Source: Ureibacillus massiliensis 4400831 = CIP 108448 = CCUG 49529 | Lineage (GTDB): Bacteria; Bacillota; Bacilli; Bacillales_A; Planococcaceae | Assembly (NCBI RefSeq): GCF_000772965.1 | Contig: NZ_JPVQ01000012.1 | Coordinates: 37,406 to 101,405, forward strand | Direction of reading: 5' to 3' | Length of the DNA: 64,000 nucleotides | In this document: positions 36,909-44,978 of the stretch, in pieces | Numbering within the stretch: position 1 is the first letter of the stretch | Layout of the letters: each line of letters begins with the position of its first letter | The notes under the pieces: model-generated | Databases searched by the model: none | What the model saw: the letters and a program-made list of their open reading frames with translations, nothing else | Told to the model about the DNA's origin: nothing | Translations under genes and position numbers: made by a program

Positions 36909-37487
36909 TTATATATGTTTGACATTTCGAGTAATGGAGCTTGTTGTAATGCCGACAAATAAAATCGTTACGATAGAAAGTAATAAAGTGCTTGCTGAAA
37001 TTAAAAGACCACCTAAAACTATAACAATAGAATCAATTATAAAAATTATGATACCGACATTTATGCCGGTTCTATGAAATATAAATTGAGCAAGTAAATC
37101 AGTACCACCAGTGCTTGTCTTAAATTTGAGCATTATTCCTATTCCTAATCCTACTAATATCCCACCAAATATAGAGCCTAGCAATGGTTCTACTCGTAAG
37201 AGATGACGTAATGGTCGAAGTAAATCGATAAAAAATGAGGAAATAATCATGCCATGTAGGCTGTTATAAAAATACTCTCTGTAATAAAACCAAGCGATCA
37301 TAAAAATAGGTATACTCAAACAAATAATCATAAGACCGGCTTTTAAATTCCACAAATAATTCAAGATCAAACCAATACCTATAATGCCACCATCTAAAAT
37401 TTCATAAGGAACCAAAAATAAATTAATTCCTAAGGATATTAGAATACTACCAATTATAATAACAAGCCCCTTTGTAAAAAAACGCAT
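36909..37487 (-). CDS. short YitT-family membrane protein
   Basis: A 192-residue protein with five or six hydrophobic segments and YitT (DUF161) signatures: ISLGINLFLVPYEILDGGIIGIGLIL and FKTSTGGTDLLAQFIFHRTG. Most YitT proteins (about 280 residues) carry a C-terminal DUF2179 domain, and this one stops right after the membrane part. The ATG at 37487 has GGAGG 6 bases upstream. An upstream extension to 37574 has none. It is probably an integral membrane protein of unknown role. Confidence 0.8.
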   Translation of the reverse strand: MRFFTKGLVIIIGSILISLGINLFLVPYEILDGGIIGIGLILNYLWNLKAGLMIICLSIPIFMIAWFYYREYFYNSLHGMIISSFFIDLLRPLRHLLRVEPLLGSIFGGILVGLGIGIMLKFKTSTGGTDLLAQFIFHRTGINVGIIIFIIDSIVIVLGGLLISASTLLLSIVTILFVGITTSSITRNVKHI

Positions 37488-37609
37488 ACATTGCCTCCAA
37501 TGGTTTGGACATGTATGTATATTATGAAATCCGTCAAACAAAAATGAATGTTGGTAAGAAGGGAAATAGAGCAAGAAGTTAAATATACAAAAAATTTACA
37601 ATATGCCCA

Positions 37610-37637
37610 TTGATAAACTAATAATGTTAGCTATAAT
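37610..37637 (+). promoter_or_regulatory. promoter of the MBL hydrolase-TetR operon
   Basis: TTGATA and TATAAT are spaced by 16 bases. An operator half-site (AAACTAATA, 37615-37623) falls in the spacer, and a full palindrome begins directly after the -10. Confidence 0.7.
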
Positions 37638-37658
37638 AAAACTAATACTATTAGTTTT
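37638..37658. promoter_or_regulatory. operator palindrome, likely for the TetR-family protein
   Basis: A 21-bp perfect palindrome: AAAACTAATA and TATTAGTTTT around a central C. It abuts the -10 element, and a related imperfect copy (CTAATAATGTTAG) lies in the promoter spacer at 37618-37630. TetR regulators bind such sites, and one is encoded as the second gene of this operon, so autorepression is likely. Confidence 0.65.
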
Positions 37659-37769
37659 GTGAAGAGGAGGAGCAAGGTTATTAGAATTTAGTTTGTAATT
37701 ATTACTGTAAAGTTGAACGAACAGATTTATCCTATAATTTTTCAAAAACTTAAAGAGGAGAATCAATAA

Positions 37770-38483
37770 ATGAAAATTTCTAAATATAATCAACTTTATC
37801 AACTGACACTATATCCACGTATTTTTCCGATAAATTGTTACCTCTATGAAGAACAACATGAGTGTACATTGATAGATACTGGAATACCGGCTAGCTTTAA
37901 AGGCATTGTAGACTTGATGAGAAAACTCGATAAACCTTTGACAAATATTATACTTACTCATCCTCATGGTGATCATGTCGGATCATTGGATTTACTGAAA
38001 GAGCATTTTCCGAAAGCAACTGTTTCCATATCAGAAAGAGACAATCGTCTATTACAAGGTGATATGTCATTAGACAAGAACGAACCTCAAACCCCAATTA
38101 AGGGCGGATTTAACAAAAAGTTAAAAACAACTGCGGATCAGCTATTAAAAGAAGGAGATCAGATTGGTTCGTTAACAGTAATTGAAACACCGGGGCATAC
38201 TCCAGGTTCGATTTCATTATGGGATTCAAAAAAATTAACCATTATTGTTGGGGATGCAATGCAAACAAAGGGGAAAATAGCGATAAGCGGACAATTAGTT
38301 CCTTTATTTCCATTCCCAGCTTTAGCAACATGGAATAAAGAGATTTCATTGGAAAGTGTAAAAAAAATATACGAATTAAAACCAACTCTTCTTGCAGTGG
38401 GACATGGAAAAATAATAGAAAATCCAAACAATTTTATAAATGAAGCAATTATCAATGCAGAAAGAAAATTAGTTAACGTATAG
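37770..38483 (+). CDS. MBL-fold metallo-hydrolase
   Basis: A 237-residue metallo-beta-lactamase-fold hydrolase with the zinc motif THPHGDHVGS, the later ETPGHTPGSISLWD block, VGDAMQ, and a last HGK that completes the metal site. It is of the glyoxalase II/lactonase-like type. AAAGAGGAG precedes the ATG. It is co-transcribed with the TetR-family regulator 10 bases downstream, which suggests it acts on the compound sensed by that regulator. The substrate is unknown. Confidence 0.88.
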   Translation: MKISKYNQLYQLTLYPRIFPINCYLYEEQHECTLIDTGIPASFKGIVDLMRKLDKPLTNIILTHPHGDHVGSLDLLKEHFPKATVSISERDNRLLQGDMSLDKNEPQTPIKGGFNKKLKTTADQLLKEGDQIGSLTVIETPGHTPGSISLWDSKKLTIIVGDAMQTKGKIAISGQLVPLFPFPALATWNKEISLESVKKIYELKPTLLAVGHGKIIENPNNFINEAIINAERKLVNV

Positions 38484-38493
38484 GAGGGTTACT

Positions 38494-39051
38494 ATGCCAA
38501 GAGTCGGTCTAGATTTTAATACAATATTGATGACAGCGGTCGAAATTGCAGATCATGAGGGTGTTGAAGCAATAACATTAGCAACCATTGCTAGAAAATT
38601 ATCTGTAAAACCGCCTTCCTTATTTAATCATACAAGTGGACTGCCGAGTATAAAGAGGGCATTGTCGTTATATGGGTTATCGTTATTATATAAAAAAATT
38701 AATAATGCGGTAATGGAAAAACAACAAGACGAGGCTTTGTTTTCAATGGCAACTGCTTACCTAGAGTTTACAAGGGAGCATCCAGGACTATATCAGTTTA
38801 CAATTCAGGCGCCTGAAAAGGATGATCAAGAATTGGAGATTGCTAGTAACAAGCTGTTACAACTGATTTCTGAAGTTTTATATACGTTCAATATAGCTGA
38901 AGAAATGATAATTCATAAGATTCGTGGATTAAGGAGTATTTTACATGGCTTTGCATCATTGGAACAAATGGGTGCCTTTGGATTACCGGTTAAAACAGAA
39001 GAAAGCTTTGAACATTTAGTAAGTTCGTATATAAATTCCCTTAATAATTAG
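38494..39051 (+). CDS. TetR/AcrR-family regulator with WHG-type C-terminal domain
   Basis: A 185-residue regulator with an N-terminal HTH (AVEIADHEGVEAITLATIARKLSVKPPSLFNHTSG) and a C-terminal ligand domain of the WHG (TetR_C) type, including EFTREHPGLYQFTIQAP and IRGLRSILHGFASLEQMGAFGLP. AGGAGG lies just before the ATG. It is the second gene of the operon with the MBL hydrolase. The palindrome at 37638-37658 is its probable binding site. Confidence 0.88.
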   Translation: MPRVGLDFNTILMTAVEIADHEGVEAITLATIARKLSVKPPSLFNHTSGLPSIKRALSLYGLSLLYKKINNAVMEKQQDEALFSMATAYLEFTREHPGLYQFTIQAPEKDDQELEIASNKLLQLISEVLYTFNIAEEMIIHKIRGLRSILHGFASLEQMGAFGLPVKTEESFEHLVSSYINSLNN

Positions 39052-39304
39052 AAGTTGAATCGTATAAACTTCTTTAATTTCTCTAGCATTTCATAATTAA
39101 CTAGTAGGAGAATCTACCTTATTAACAATATTTGAAATCTATCATTTCTCGGGAAATAATGTCGAAATGAAAATAACTTAGTCGATATTTTATGAAAGAC
39201 AACCATCGTAATTGGAAAATTATTCTGCTAAAGTGAAGAGAAATATTATATAATTATGTATATTTGAATGAAGAATAAATAGAGGGATTATAACCGGAGG
39301 AATT

Positions 39305-40198
39305 ATGCGCAAATATCTAGGGGAATTTATGCTGATCATTACAGCAGTTATTTGGGGAAGCGGATTTGTTTTTACTGCAGTATCACTTGATTATTTAACA
39401 CCTTATCAACTATTAGCGGCTAGATTTTCTATTGGTGTTATCATATTATGCATTGTATTTTACAAGAGACTAAAGAATATACGAAAATCTACAATTATAA
39501 AAGGAATTGTTTTAGGTATATTTTTATATTTAGCCTTTCTATTACAAACGATTGGACTTCAATTTACAACGCCTTCAAAAAATGCGTTTATAACAGCAGT
39601 AAATGTTGTTATCGTTCCGTTTATAGCCTTTTTTGCATATAAAAGAAGGATTGATAAGTTTGAATTATCTGGAGCCTTTTTGGCTATTATCGGTATAGCC
39701 TTTCTATCGCTACAATTCACTACCGAGGTGAATATAGGAGATTTGTTAACCCTTGCTTGTGCTTTTGCCTTTGCATACCAAATTTTTTATACGGCAAAGT
39801 ATGTTAAAGAGGAAGATCCCATTTTGCTTACAGTTGTTCAAATGGGTGTTGCGGCACTATTAGCTTGGATTGTCGTATTGTTTAGAGGAGAATGGAATTT
39901 CTCGTTTGAAATTGAAGGAGTCCTTTCAACTGTTTATTTAGCAGTTTTCTCAACAACATTGGCATATTGCTTACAAACAATTGCACAAAAATTTACAAAC
40001 GAAACTAAGACGGCAATCATTTTGTCTACTGAAGCATTCTGGGGAATGGTATTCTCAGTAATTCTGTTAAATGAAGTCTTAACATATAGAATGATTATTG
40101 GTGCGATTATTATATTAATTGCTATACTTCTTTCAGAAACAAAACTTTCTTTTATAAAAAGGAAGACTTTGAAAGAAAAGAATATCATTCAAAATTAA
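39305..40198 (+). CDS. EamA/DMT-family transporter
   Basis: A 297-residue transporter with ten predicted membrane segments and the EamA pattern: an opening LGEFMLIITAVIWGSGFVFTA, AFITAVNVVIVPFIAFFAYKRRI, and the second-half ILSTEAFWGMVFSVILLNEVLT. It has a CGGAGGA ribosome binding site. It follows the TetR gene after 253 bases, so it may be a separate unit. The substrate is unknown. Confidence 0.85.
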   Translation: MRKYLGEFMLIITAVIWGSGFVFTAVSLDYLTPYQLLAARFSIGVIILCIVFYKRLKNIRKSTIIKGIVLGIFLYLAFLLQTIGLQFTTPSKNAFITAVNVVIVPFIAFFAYKRRIDKFELSGAFLAIIGIAFLSLQFTTEVNIGDLLTLACAFAFAYQIFYTAKYVKEEDPILLTVVQMGVAALLAWIVVLFRGEWNFSFEIEGVLSTVYLAVFSTTLAYCLQTIAQKFTNETKTAIILSTEAFWGMVFSVILLNEVLTYRMIIGAIIILIAILLSETKLSFIKRKTLKEKNIIQN

Positions 40199-40226
40199 TG
40201 AGATTTCGATAATTGAATCAAAATAG

Positions 40227-40265
40227 AAACGGGCATCGAAACATGTAATGTTGATACCCGTTTTT
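40227..40265. terminator. bidirectional terminator between convergent genes
   Basis: GAAACGGGCATC and GATACCCGTTTTT form the outer stem, with an inner ACAT/ATGT pair. It lies between the EamA gene and the zinc-ribbon protease gene. Confidence 0.75.
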
Positions 40266-40269
40266 ATTA

Positions 40270-41877
40270 TTATTGAGCTTCAGTATAATAAATGTCTGAA
40301 ATTACATAATATCCGTTGTCATCGATGGTTATATAATACTCTACAGTTTCAAAATAAGTTGTATATTCACCACTTACATCGTATAAATCATATTCCTCAT
40401 AAGTAGTGACAATAGCGTATCCATCAAATATGTTAATACCCGTTATTTCTGTATACCAATAATCAAATGTCATATTGGCTTCATAATATGTGCTGATTTG
40501 GTCTTCTAGTTCATAATAAGCATTGCTTTCAGTAGAAATCATATCCTGAATCCAGTAAAAATCACCATCATTAATGGACCATTCATAATACTCAAAGAAT
40601 GATGTAATAAAGCTTAATAATGACTCTTCATCAAAATAATTGCTATAAGTGTTCTGATAATCATTGTAGAAATCGTCATAATTGTTTGTGCCATAATATT
40701 GTTCGTACCACTGCCAAAATTCGGAATAATCCTCACCTAAATCATTTTGTGAGTTAGAGTTTGCATAATCCACATAAACATTAACAGCTATAACTTCCTC
40801 TGGAGTCATCGGATTGTCAATCCATGTATCAAACTGTGCTGAAACAGAATATAAAGGAATGGCGAATCCAAAGGTTTCATTTTCCGTATAAATTAACGAG
40901 TTAATACCAATAACCTTACCAGTGGTCGCATCAAATAATGGTCCACCACTGCTTCCTTGATCGATTTGGGCATCAATTTGATAAAGCTCATCATAAACAA
41001 AATTTAATCCTTCAATATGCATTACTCGATTTGTACCAGTTAGGTATCCAAAAGTAGCCGAGTTTTCAAAACCTTGTGGGCTTCCAATAGCAATTACTTC
41101 AATTCCAATATCTGAAGTATTCATTTCCATTGGAAGTGGTTCAGTTTCCTCATAATTTTCGCAATAAATCAATGCGATATCTGAAGTATCTGAAATACCA
41201 ATTACTCGACCTGGATATTCTTGACCTGCACTATTACGAACAAGAACATCAGTATATCCTGCGACAACATGGGCATTTGTTACGATATAGCCACCGTCTT
41301 TGTAGAGAAAACCAGATCCAAGTGAATCTTCAGTTAATATAGTGAAGACCTTTGGCATGGATTCCTTAATAATTTGGGTTTTTTCCTTTTCCTCAATAAC
41401 TTCTTTTTCTTTTTCCTCTTTAGATCCTTTTTGATTTTTGTCTAAAAGAACATCTTGAATATTTGTGTTATTACCAAGATTACCATTAAGACCAAATAAA
41501 TTACTGTAAAGTAAGTAACCGCCAGCGAATAAACCAACTAATAGTAATACGACAACGATAGAGATAATCCATAATTTCCTATTCTTTTTCCCTTCTTGTG
41601 AATGATTGGTATATGAATTGTTAGTTATTTGGAATTGCGAGTTACTGGGCTGTTGAAAGGGCTCGCTACCAGGTGGCTGGAAGAATTGATTATTAGATGG
41701 TTGTGACTGTTCATTTGTAGGCTGCTCTACAAACGTATTTTTTGGTTGTTCGACCGCTGGATCAAGAGGTTCATTACTTTGTGGAGATTTAGGGACTTCG
41801 TTAAAGAATGAATGTCCACAGTTCGAACAAAATTTAACTCCAGCATCATTTGTTAGTCCACAATTAGGACAAAACAT
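40270..41877 (-). CDS. membrane-anchored trypsin-like serine protease with zinc ribbon and TcaA-like tail
   Basis: A 535-residue protein. An N-terminal zinc ribbon (CPNCG...CSNCG, Cys at 3, 6, 17, 20) is followed by a Gln/Pro/Asn-rich linker, one TM segment (about 101-123), then an HtrA-type trypsin fold outside the cell. The catalytic triad is H203 (TNAHVVAG), D233 (SDIALIY) and S310 (QGSSGGPLF). There is no PDZ domain. The C-terminal 130 residues are Tyr/Asp-rich and resemble the NTF2-like domain of TcaA-type proteins (FFEYYEWSINDGDFYWIQDM). AGGAGGTGG precedes the ATG. A close paralogue lies directly upstream on the same strand. Confidence 0.85.
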   Translation of the reverse strand: MFCPNCGLTNDAGVKFCSNCGHSFFNEVPKSPQSNEPLDPAVEQPKNTFVEQPTNEQSQPSNNQFFQPPGSEPFQQPSNSQFQITNNSYTNHSQEGKKNRKLWIISIVVVLLLVGLFAGGYLLYSNLFGLNGNLGNNTNIQDVLLDKNQKGSKEEKEKEVIEEKEKTQIIKESMPKVFTILTEDSLGSGFLYKDGGYIVTNAHVVAGYTDVLVRNSAGQEYPGRVIGISDTSDIALIYCENYEETEPLPMEMNTSDIGIEVIAIGSPQGFENSATFGYLTGTNRVMHIEGLNFVYDELYQIDAQIDQGSSGGPLFDATTGKVIGINSLIYTENETFGFAIPLYSVSAQFDTWIDNPMTPEEVIAVNVYVDYANSNSQNDLGEDYSEFWQWYEQYYGTNNYDDFYNDYQNTYSNYFDEESLLSFITSFFEYYEWSINDGDFYWIQDMISTESNAYYELEDQISTYYEANMTFDYWYTEITGINIFDGYAIVTTYEEYDLYDVSGEYTTYFETVEYYITIDDNGYYVISDIYYTEAQ

Positions 41878-42233
41878 AATCCACCTCCTAAATTTAAAAG
41901 TTTTCCAATAAAAAGAAGCTCACTTTGAATCCTTAAAATTTGAAGAAGGAGAAAGAATTTTTACTAAATGGTTTGAAATTTAGGATAACTAGGTAAATGC
42001 AAAACGTAAAAGGGGATTTGAAAAGGATAAGAAAATTGTGGGATATTGTTGAATTGATTATGAATATGGAATTACGATAATAAATATTACCTATTTTTAT
42101 TATATACAGCTCTATATACATAAATGCTAAAGGAGCTCATGGAGTGCTTATAATTTTTTATTTACAAAAAATTTAAAAAAACTGTCCTTTAAATCAGTGT
42201 AACGGATGATTTAAAGGACAGTTTTAGTTGATT
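41878..42233. other. gap between the tandem protease genes
   Basis: This 356-base AT-rich gap has no gene I can support. It holds the terminator of the upstream paralogue at 42177-42225 and presumably the promoter of the downstream one, which I could not place with confidence. Confidence 0.4.
42177..42225 (-). terminator. terminator of the frameshifted protease locus
   Basis: AAAACTGTCCTTTAAATCA and TGATTTAAAGGACAGTTTT form a perfect 19-bp stem. The minus strand continues with TTTAAA. It lies 9 bases past the stop codon. Confidence 0.9.
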
Positions 42234-43382
42234 CTAATATTGATAGTAATAAATATCTGAAATTAGGTAATTCCCATATTCATCTAATATAATTGTATAT
42301 TCTACATCATACTGATAATATACATAATCACCATTTTCATCGTAGAAATATTCTTCTTCATAAGTAGTTACTAAGGCATAATCATCGTAAATATCAATGC
42401 TTGAAATTTCATATAATCCATCATCGAAAATTTCACCTGTACTGCCTTCTACGATGTTTTGTAAATCATTATAAATGTAGCTATCAGGGGATACCATATC
42501 TTCTATCCAATAAAAATCTGAATCTTCCATTGCCCATTTATAATATTCAAAGTAAGATTCCATAAAGTAGGTTAATGATGATTCATCGAATAGATATCCA
42601 TTGTTATTCCAATAGTTGTCATAATAATTATCTTCGTAATAATAGTCTTCTGTATAAGAATCGTCTTCGTAATAATAGTCATCAGTATAAGGATCTTCGT
42701 TGGAGTAATCTCCAAAATACTGATCGTAATAATCCCAAAAGCCCGAATAGTCTTCCGTAGTATAATCATCATAACTTGAGTTGTAGGCATAATCATCATA
42801 CACATTGACTGCTATGACATCATTTGGACTCATAGGGTTACTGATCCAATTATCAAATTGTTCTGCAACCGTATGTAAAGGAATCGAGAATCCGAATGTT
42901 TCATTGTTTGTATAAATTAATGAGTTAATACCGATAACTTTTCCAGAGGATGCATCAAATAAAGGTCCACCACTACTACCTTGGTCGATTTGAGCATCGA
43001 TTTGATAAAGATGATCATACACAAAATTATAACCTTCGATCGCCATTTCACGGTCACTACCAGTCAAATAACCAAATGTAGCTGTGTTTTCAAAACCTTG
43101 AGGGCTACCGATAGCAATAACTTCAATGCCTATTTCAGAAGTAGACAATTCTAATGGTAATGGTTCAGTGTCTTTATAAGCCTCTGAATATATTAAAGCG
43201 ATATCTGAGTAATCTGATAAACCAATCACTTTGCCAATCGACTCTTGTCCAGAGCTATTTCGAACGATTACATCTGAATATCCCGCAACCACGTGGGCGT
43301 TTGTTACGATATATCCACCTTTTTTATATAGGAAACCAGAACCCATTCCCTCTTCTGTAAGAATGGTAAATACTTTTGGCAT
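42234..43382 (-). CDS. trypsin-like serine protease fragment (downstream part of a frameshifted gene)
   Basis: The protease and tail half of the second zinc-ribbon protease. From the ATG at 43382 it encodes about 382 residues with the triad blocks TNAHVVAG, SDIALIY and QGSSGGPLF all intact. A Tyr/Asp/Glu-rich repeat (DDYYYED.., DYYYED..) and the TcaA-like NTF2 domain ending in ISDIYYYQY follow. It is out of frame with the upstream zinc-ribbon/TM half because of a 4-bp duplication. The ATG lies 7 bases past the upstream stop codon with AAGGAG between, so reinitiation could yield a protease with no membrane anchor. Otherwise the locus is a pseudogene. Confidence 0.75.
   Translation of the reverse strand: MPKVFTILTEEGMGSGFLYKKGGYIVTNAHVVAGYSDVIVRNSSGQESIGKVIGLSDYSDIALIYSEAYKDTEPLPLELSTSEIGIEVIAIGSPQGFENTATFGYLTGSDREMAIEGYNFVYDHLYQIDAQIDQGSSGGPLFDASSGKVIGINSLIYTNNETFGFSIPLHTVAEQFDNWISNPMSPNDVIAVNVYDDYAYNSSYDDYTTEDYSGFWDYYDQYFGDYSNEDPYTDDYYYEDDSYTEDYYYEDNYYDNYWNNNGYLFDESSLTYFMESYFEYYKWAMEDSDFYWIEDMVSPDSYIYNDLQNIVEGSTGEIFDDGLYEISSIDIYDDYALVTTYEEEYFYDENGDYVYYQYDVEYTIILDEYGNYLISDIYYYQY
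42631..42700. repeat. 33/30-bp tandem repeat in the protease tail
   Basis: TCTTCGTAATAATAGTC recurs at 42631 and 42664, and the first seven bases recur at 42694, giving repeat units of 33 and 30 bp. They encode the Tyr/Asp-rich stretch and are missing from the downstream paralogue. Confidence 0.7.
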
Positions 43383-43389
43383 TGACTCC

Positions 43390-43983
43390 TTAATAATTAA
43401 TTTGAGTCTTCTCTTTTTCTTCACCCTGCACGGATTGGTTTTCATCATCTTCATTAGTTTCTTTTTCGGTATCAACAGGTGAAGCAATTTGTTCAGTTTT
43501 TGGATCTCTATCAAAAGTAGTGGACTTTTGATGATTTAAAACAATAAAGCTAATAGCAAGGATAAGTACAATTAATACAGATGCACCAGAAATAATCCAA
43601 ACCTTCGCATTACTATTTTTCTTAATTGGTTGATAACGTTGTGCCCCTTGTTGTTGAAGTGGGGGAGTAATAGGATTTTGAAAATGATTAGGTTGCTGAG
43701 AACCAAACTGTTGTTCATTGACTTCTGATTGGTTATTTGGTTGTTGATCGCTTTTATAAGGATTTTTTTCTATATCATCATAGTCAAAACCTTTTGGCAT
43801 TTCATATCGTTGAATTTTATTCTCTTCATTAAATGAATGTACATCCTGCTCTTGGTTTGTAGAAAAAGATGGATCATTATGAGGAGTTTGGGGTTGTATA
43901 ATCTGATTCATTGGTTGTCCGCAATTAGAACAGAACTTCGCTTCTTTTTCATTATTTTCCCCACATTTTGTGCAAAACACCAT
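43390..43983 (-). CDS. zinc-ribbon/TM fragment (upstream part of a frameshifted protease gene)
   Basis: A 197-residue product with an N-terminal zinc ribbon (CTKCG...CSNCG), a Gln/Asn/Pro-rich linker and one TM segment (VWIISGASVLIVLILAISFIV). Its acidic tail ends EEKEKTQINY and then stops. In the intact paralogue the same tail continues EEKEKTQIIKESMPKVF into the protease domain. The stop is caused by an extra AATT. The ATG at 43983 has GGGAGG 5 bases upstream. On its own this product is a membrane-anchored zinc ribbon with no protease domain. Confidence 0.75.
   Translation of the reverse strand: MVFCTKCGENNEKEAKFCSNCGQPMNQIIQPQTPHNDPSFSTNQEQDVHSFNEENKIQRYEMPKGFDYDDIEKNPYKSDQQPNNQSEVNEQQFGSQQPNHFQNPITPPLQQQGAQRYQPIKKNSNAKVWIISGASVLIVLILAISFIVLNHQKSTTFDRDPKTEQIASPVDTEKETNEDDENQSVQGEEKEKTQINY
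43395..43402. repeat. 4-bp tandem duplication causing a frameshift
   Basis: AATTAATT stands where the paralogous gene has a single AATT. Removing one copy restores one continuous reading frame of about 578 codons across the two fragments. Confidence 0.75.
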
Positions 43984-44272
43984 TTCCACCTCCCTAAAAA
44001 TAACAATTAATTCAATTAATTATTAACATTTTACTATTAGGAGTGTATGGTTGTCATTGGTATTCTTATAGAAAGTTATATTAACTATGGGGAAAATATG
44101 TAAATCAAATTAATAATTATAATAGCGAATATAGATTGCAACAAAAATAAAAAATTTTGCATAACAATTTTTAGAAAAAACATGAACATGTGGTTTTGAA
44201 AAAATGAAAGTTAGAAAAGTGCAGTGATTAAAGAAGTCCATTTTTTATACACAAAATAAAAATAAATATTAG

Positions 44273-44301
44273 TCATAATGTCATTTGATTTTGGCATGAT
44301 A
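44273..44301 (+). promoter_or_regulatory. SigG/SigF-like forespore promoter of the SASP gene
   Basis: TCATA and CATGATA are 17 bases apart, fitting the forespore SigG pattern (gHATR, 17-18 bases, CATnHTA). They end 32 bases before the ATG of the SASP gene. The rest of the 350-base gap from 43984 is AT-rich with no gene. Confidence 0.5.
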
Positions 44302-44333
44302 AAACCGTACCAAAAAAAATGGAGGTGCTTTTG

Positions 44334-44831
44334 ATGAATAACAACAACAATAATAATCGCACAGTAGCAGGTACAGATATTGAAGAGGTAAAACGTCAAA
44401 ATGCTGGGTCTAATGCTGGGGCAAATAGCTTCTCAGGAGGAACAACAGCTTCAGGTACAGATATTCAAAAAGTACGTGAGGAAATAGCTCAAGAAGCAGG
44501 TCCATTTGGTAAGCCAGCTGCAAATCAACCTTCGTTTGGTGCACAAGGACAAACAGCTTCAGGTACCAATATTCAAAAAGTACGTGAGGAAATAGCTCAA
44601 GAAGCAGGTCCATTTAGCAAACCAGCTGCAAGTTCACCTTCGTTTGGTGCACAAGGACAAACAGCTTCGGGTACCAATATTCAAAAAGTGCGCGAAGAAA
44701 TAGCCCAAGAAGCAGGTCCATTCGGTAAACCAGCTGCAAAACAATCATTCGGTAACCAAACAGTAGCTGGTACTGATATCGAAGAAGTAAAACGCCAAAA
44801 CGCACAATCGAATCAAAATCAAAATCAATAA
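44334..44831 (+). CDS. sspE: gamma-type small acid-soluble spore protein
   Basis: A 165-residue gamma-type SASP, larger than the 84-residue B. subtilis SspE. It starts with a run of Asn, then RTVAGTDIEEVKRQNA. Three 36-residue repeats (TASGT(D/N)IQKVREEIAQEAG in each) follow, and a last TVAGTDIEEVKRQNAQ closes it. The protein is Gln/Gly/Ala-rich and lacks Cys and Trp. Gamma SASPs are amino-acid stores degraded during germination and are made in the forespore. The ATG at 44334 is chosen because GGAGGTG lies 6 bases upstream. An in-frame ATG at 44319 lies before that site. Confidence 0.88.
   Translation: MNNNNNNNRTVAGTDIEEVKRQNAGSNAGANSFSGGTTASGTDIQKVREEIAQEAGPFGKPAANQPSFGAQGQTASGTNIQKVREEIAQEAGPFSKPAASSPSFGAQGQTASGTNIQKVREEIAQEAGPFGKPAAKQSFGNQTVAGTDIEEVKRQNAQSNQNQNQ
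44445..44752 (+). repeat. 108-bp tandem repeats within the SASP gene
   Basis: Three units begin with ACAGCTTC at 44445, 44553 and 44661, exactly 108 bp (36 codons) apart and very similar in DNA sequence. The third is truncated by about 20 bases. Confidence 0.85.
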
Positions 44832-44843
44832 ATTTTAAATTTT

Positions 44844-44870
44844 CGCGCTCCGTAATGGGGCGCTTTTTTT
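44844..44870 (+). terminator. terminator of the SASP gene
   Basis: GCGCTCC and GGGGCGC form a stem followed by seven T residues, 13 bases past the stop codon. Confidence 0.85.
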
Positions 44871-44978
44871 GATAGAATTTTCTGTAATTTCTAAATATTG
44901 TATTGAAGTACGTAATGTTACATATTAAAATTTATTTATTCTACCAATAAATATTATAAAAAATAAAGGGGGAGTGAA

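Noticed and set aside
36868..37077. Short plus-strand frame opposite the YitT gene
   Set aside because: It overlaps the terminator of the degV-like gene and the 3' end of the YitT gene, with no ribosome binding site.
37662..37680. AGGAGGAG ribosome-binding-like sequence upstream of the MBL gene
   Set aside because: No start codon or open frame follows it, and the gene has its own AAAGAGGAG just before its ATG.
44410..44805. Reverse-strand frames opposite the SASP gene
   Set aside because: They arise from the 108-bp repeats read backwards, giving repeated Leu-rich peptides with no start signals.
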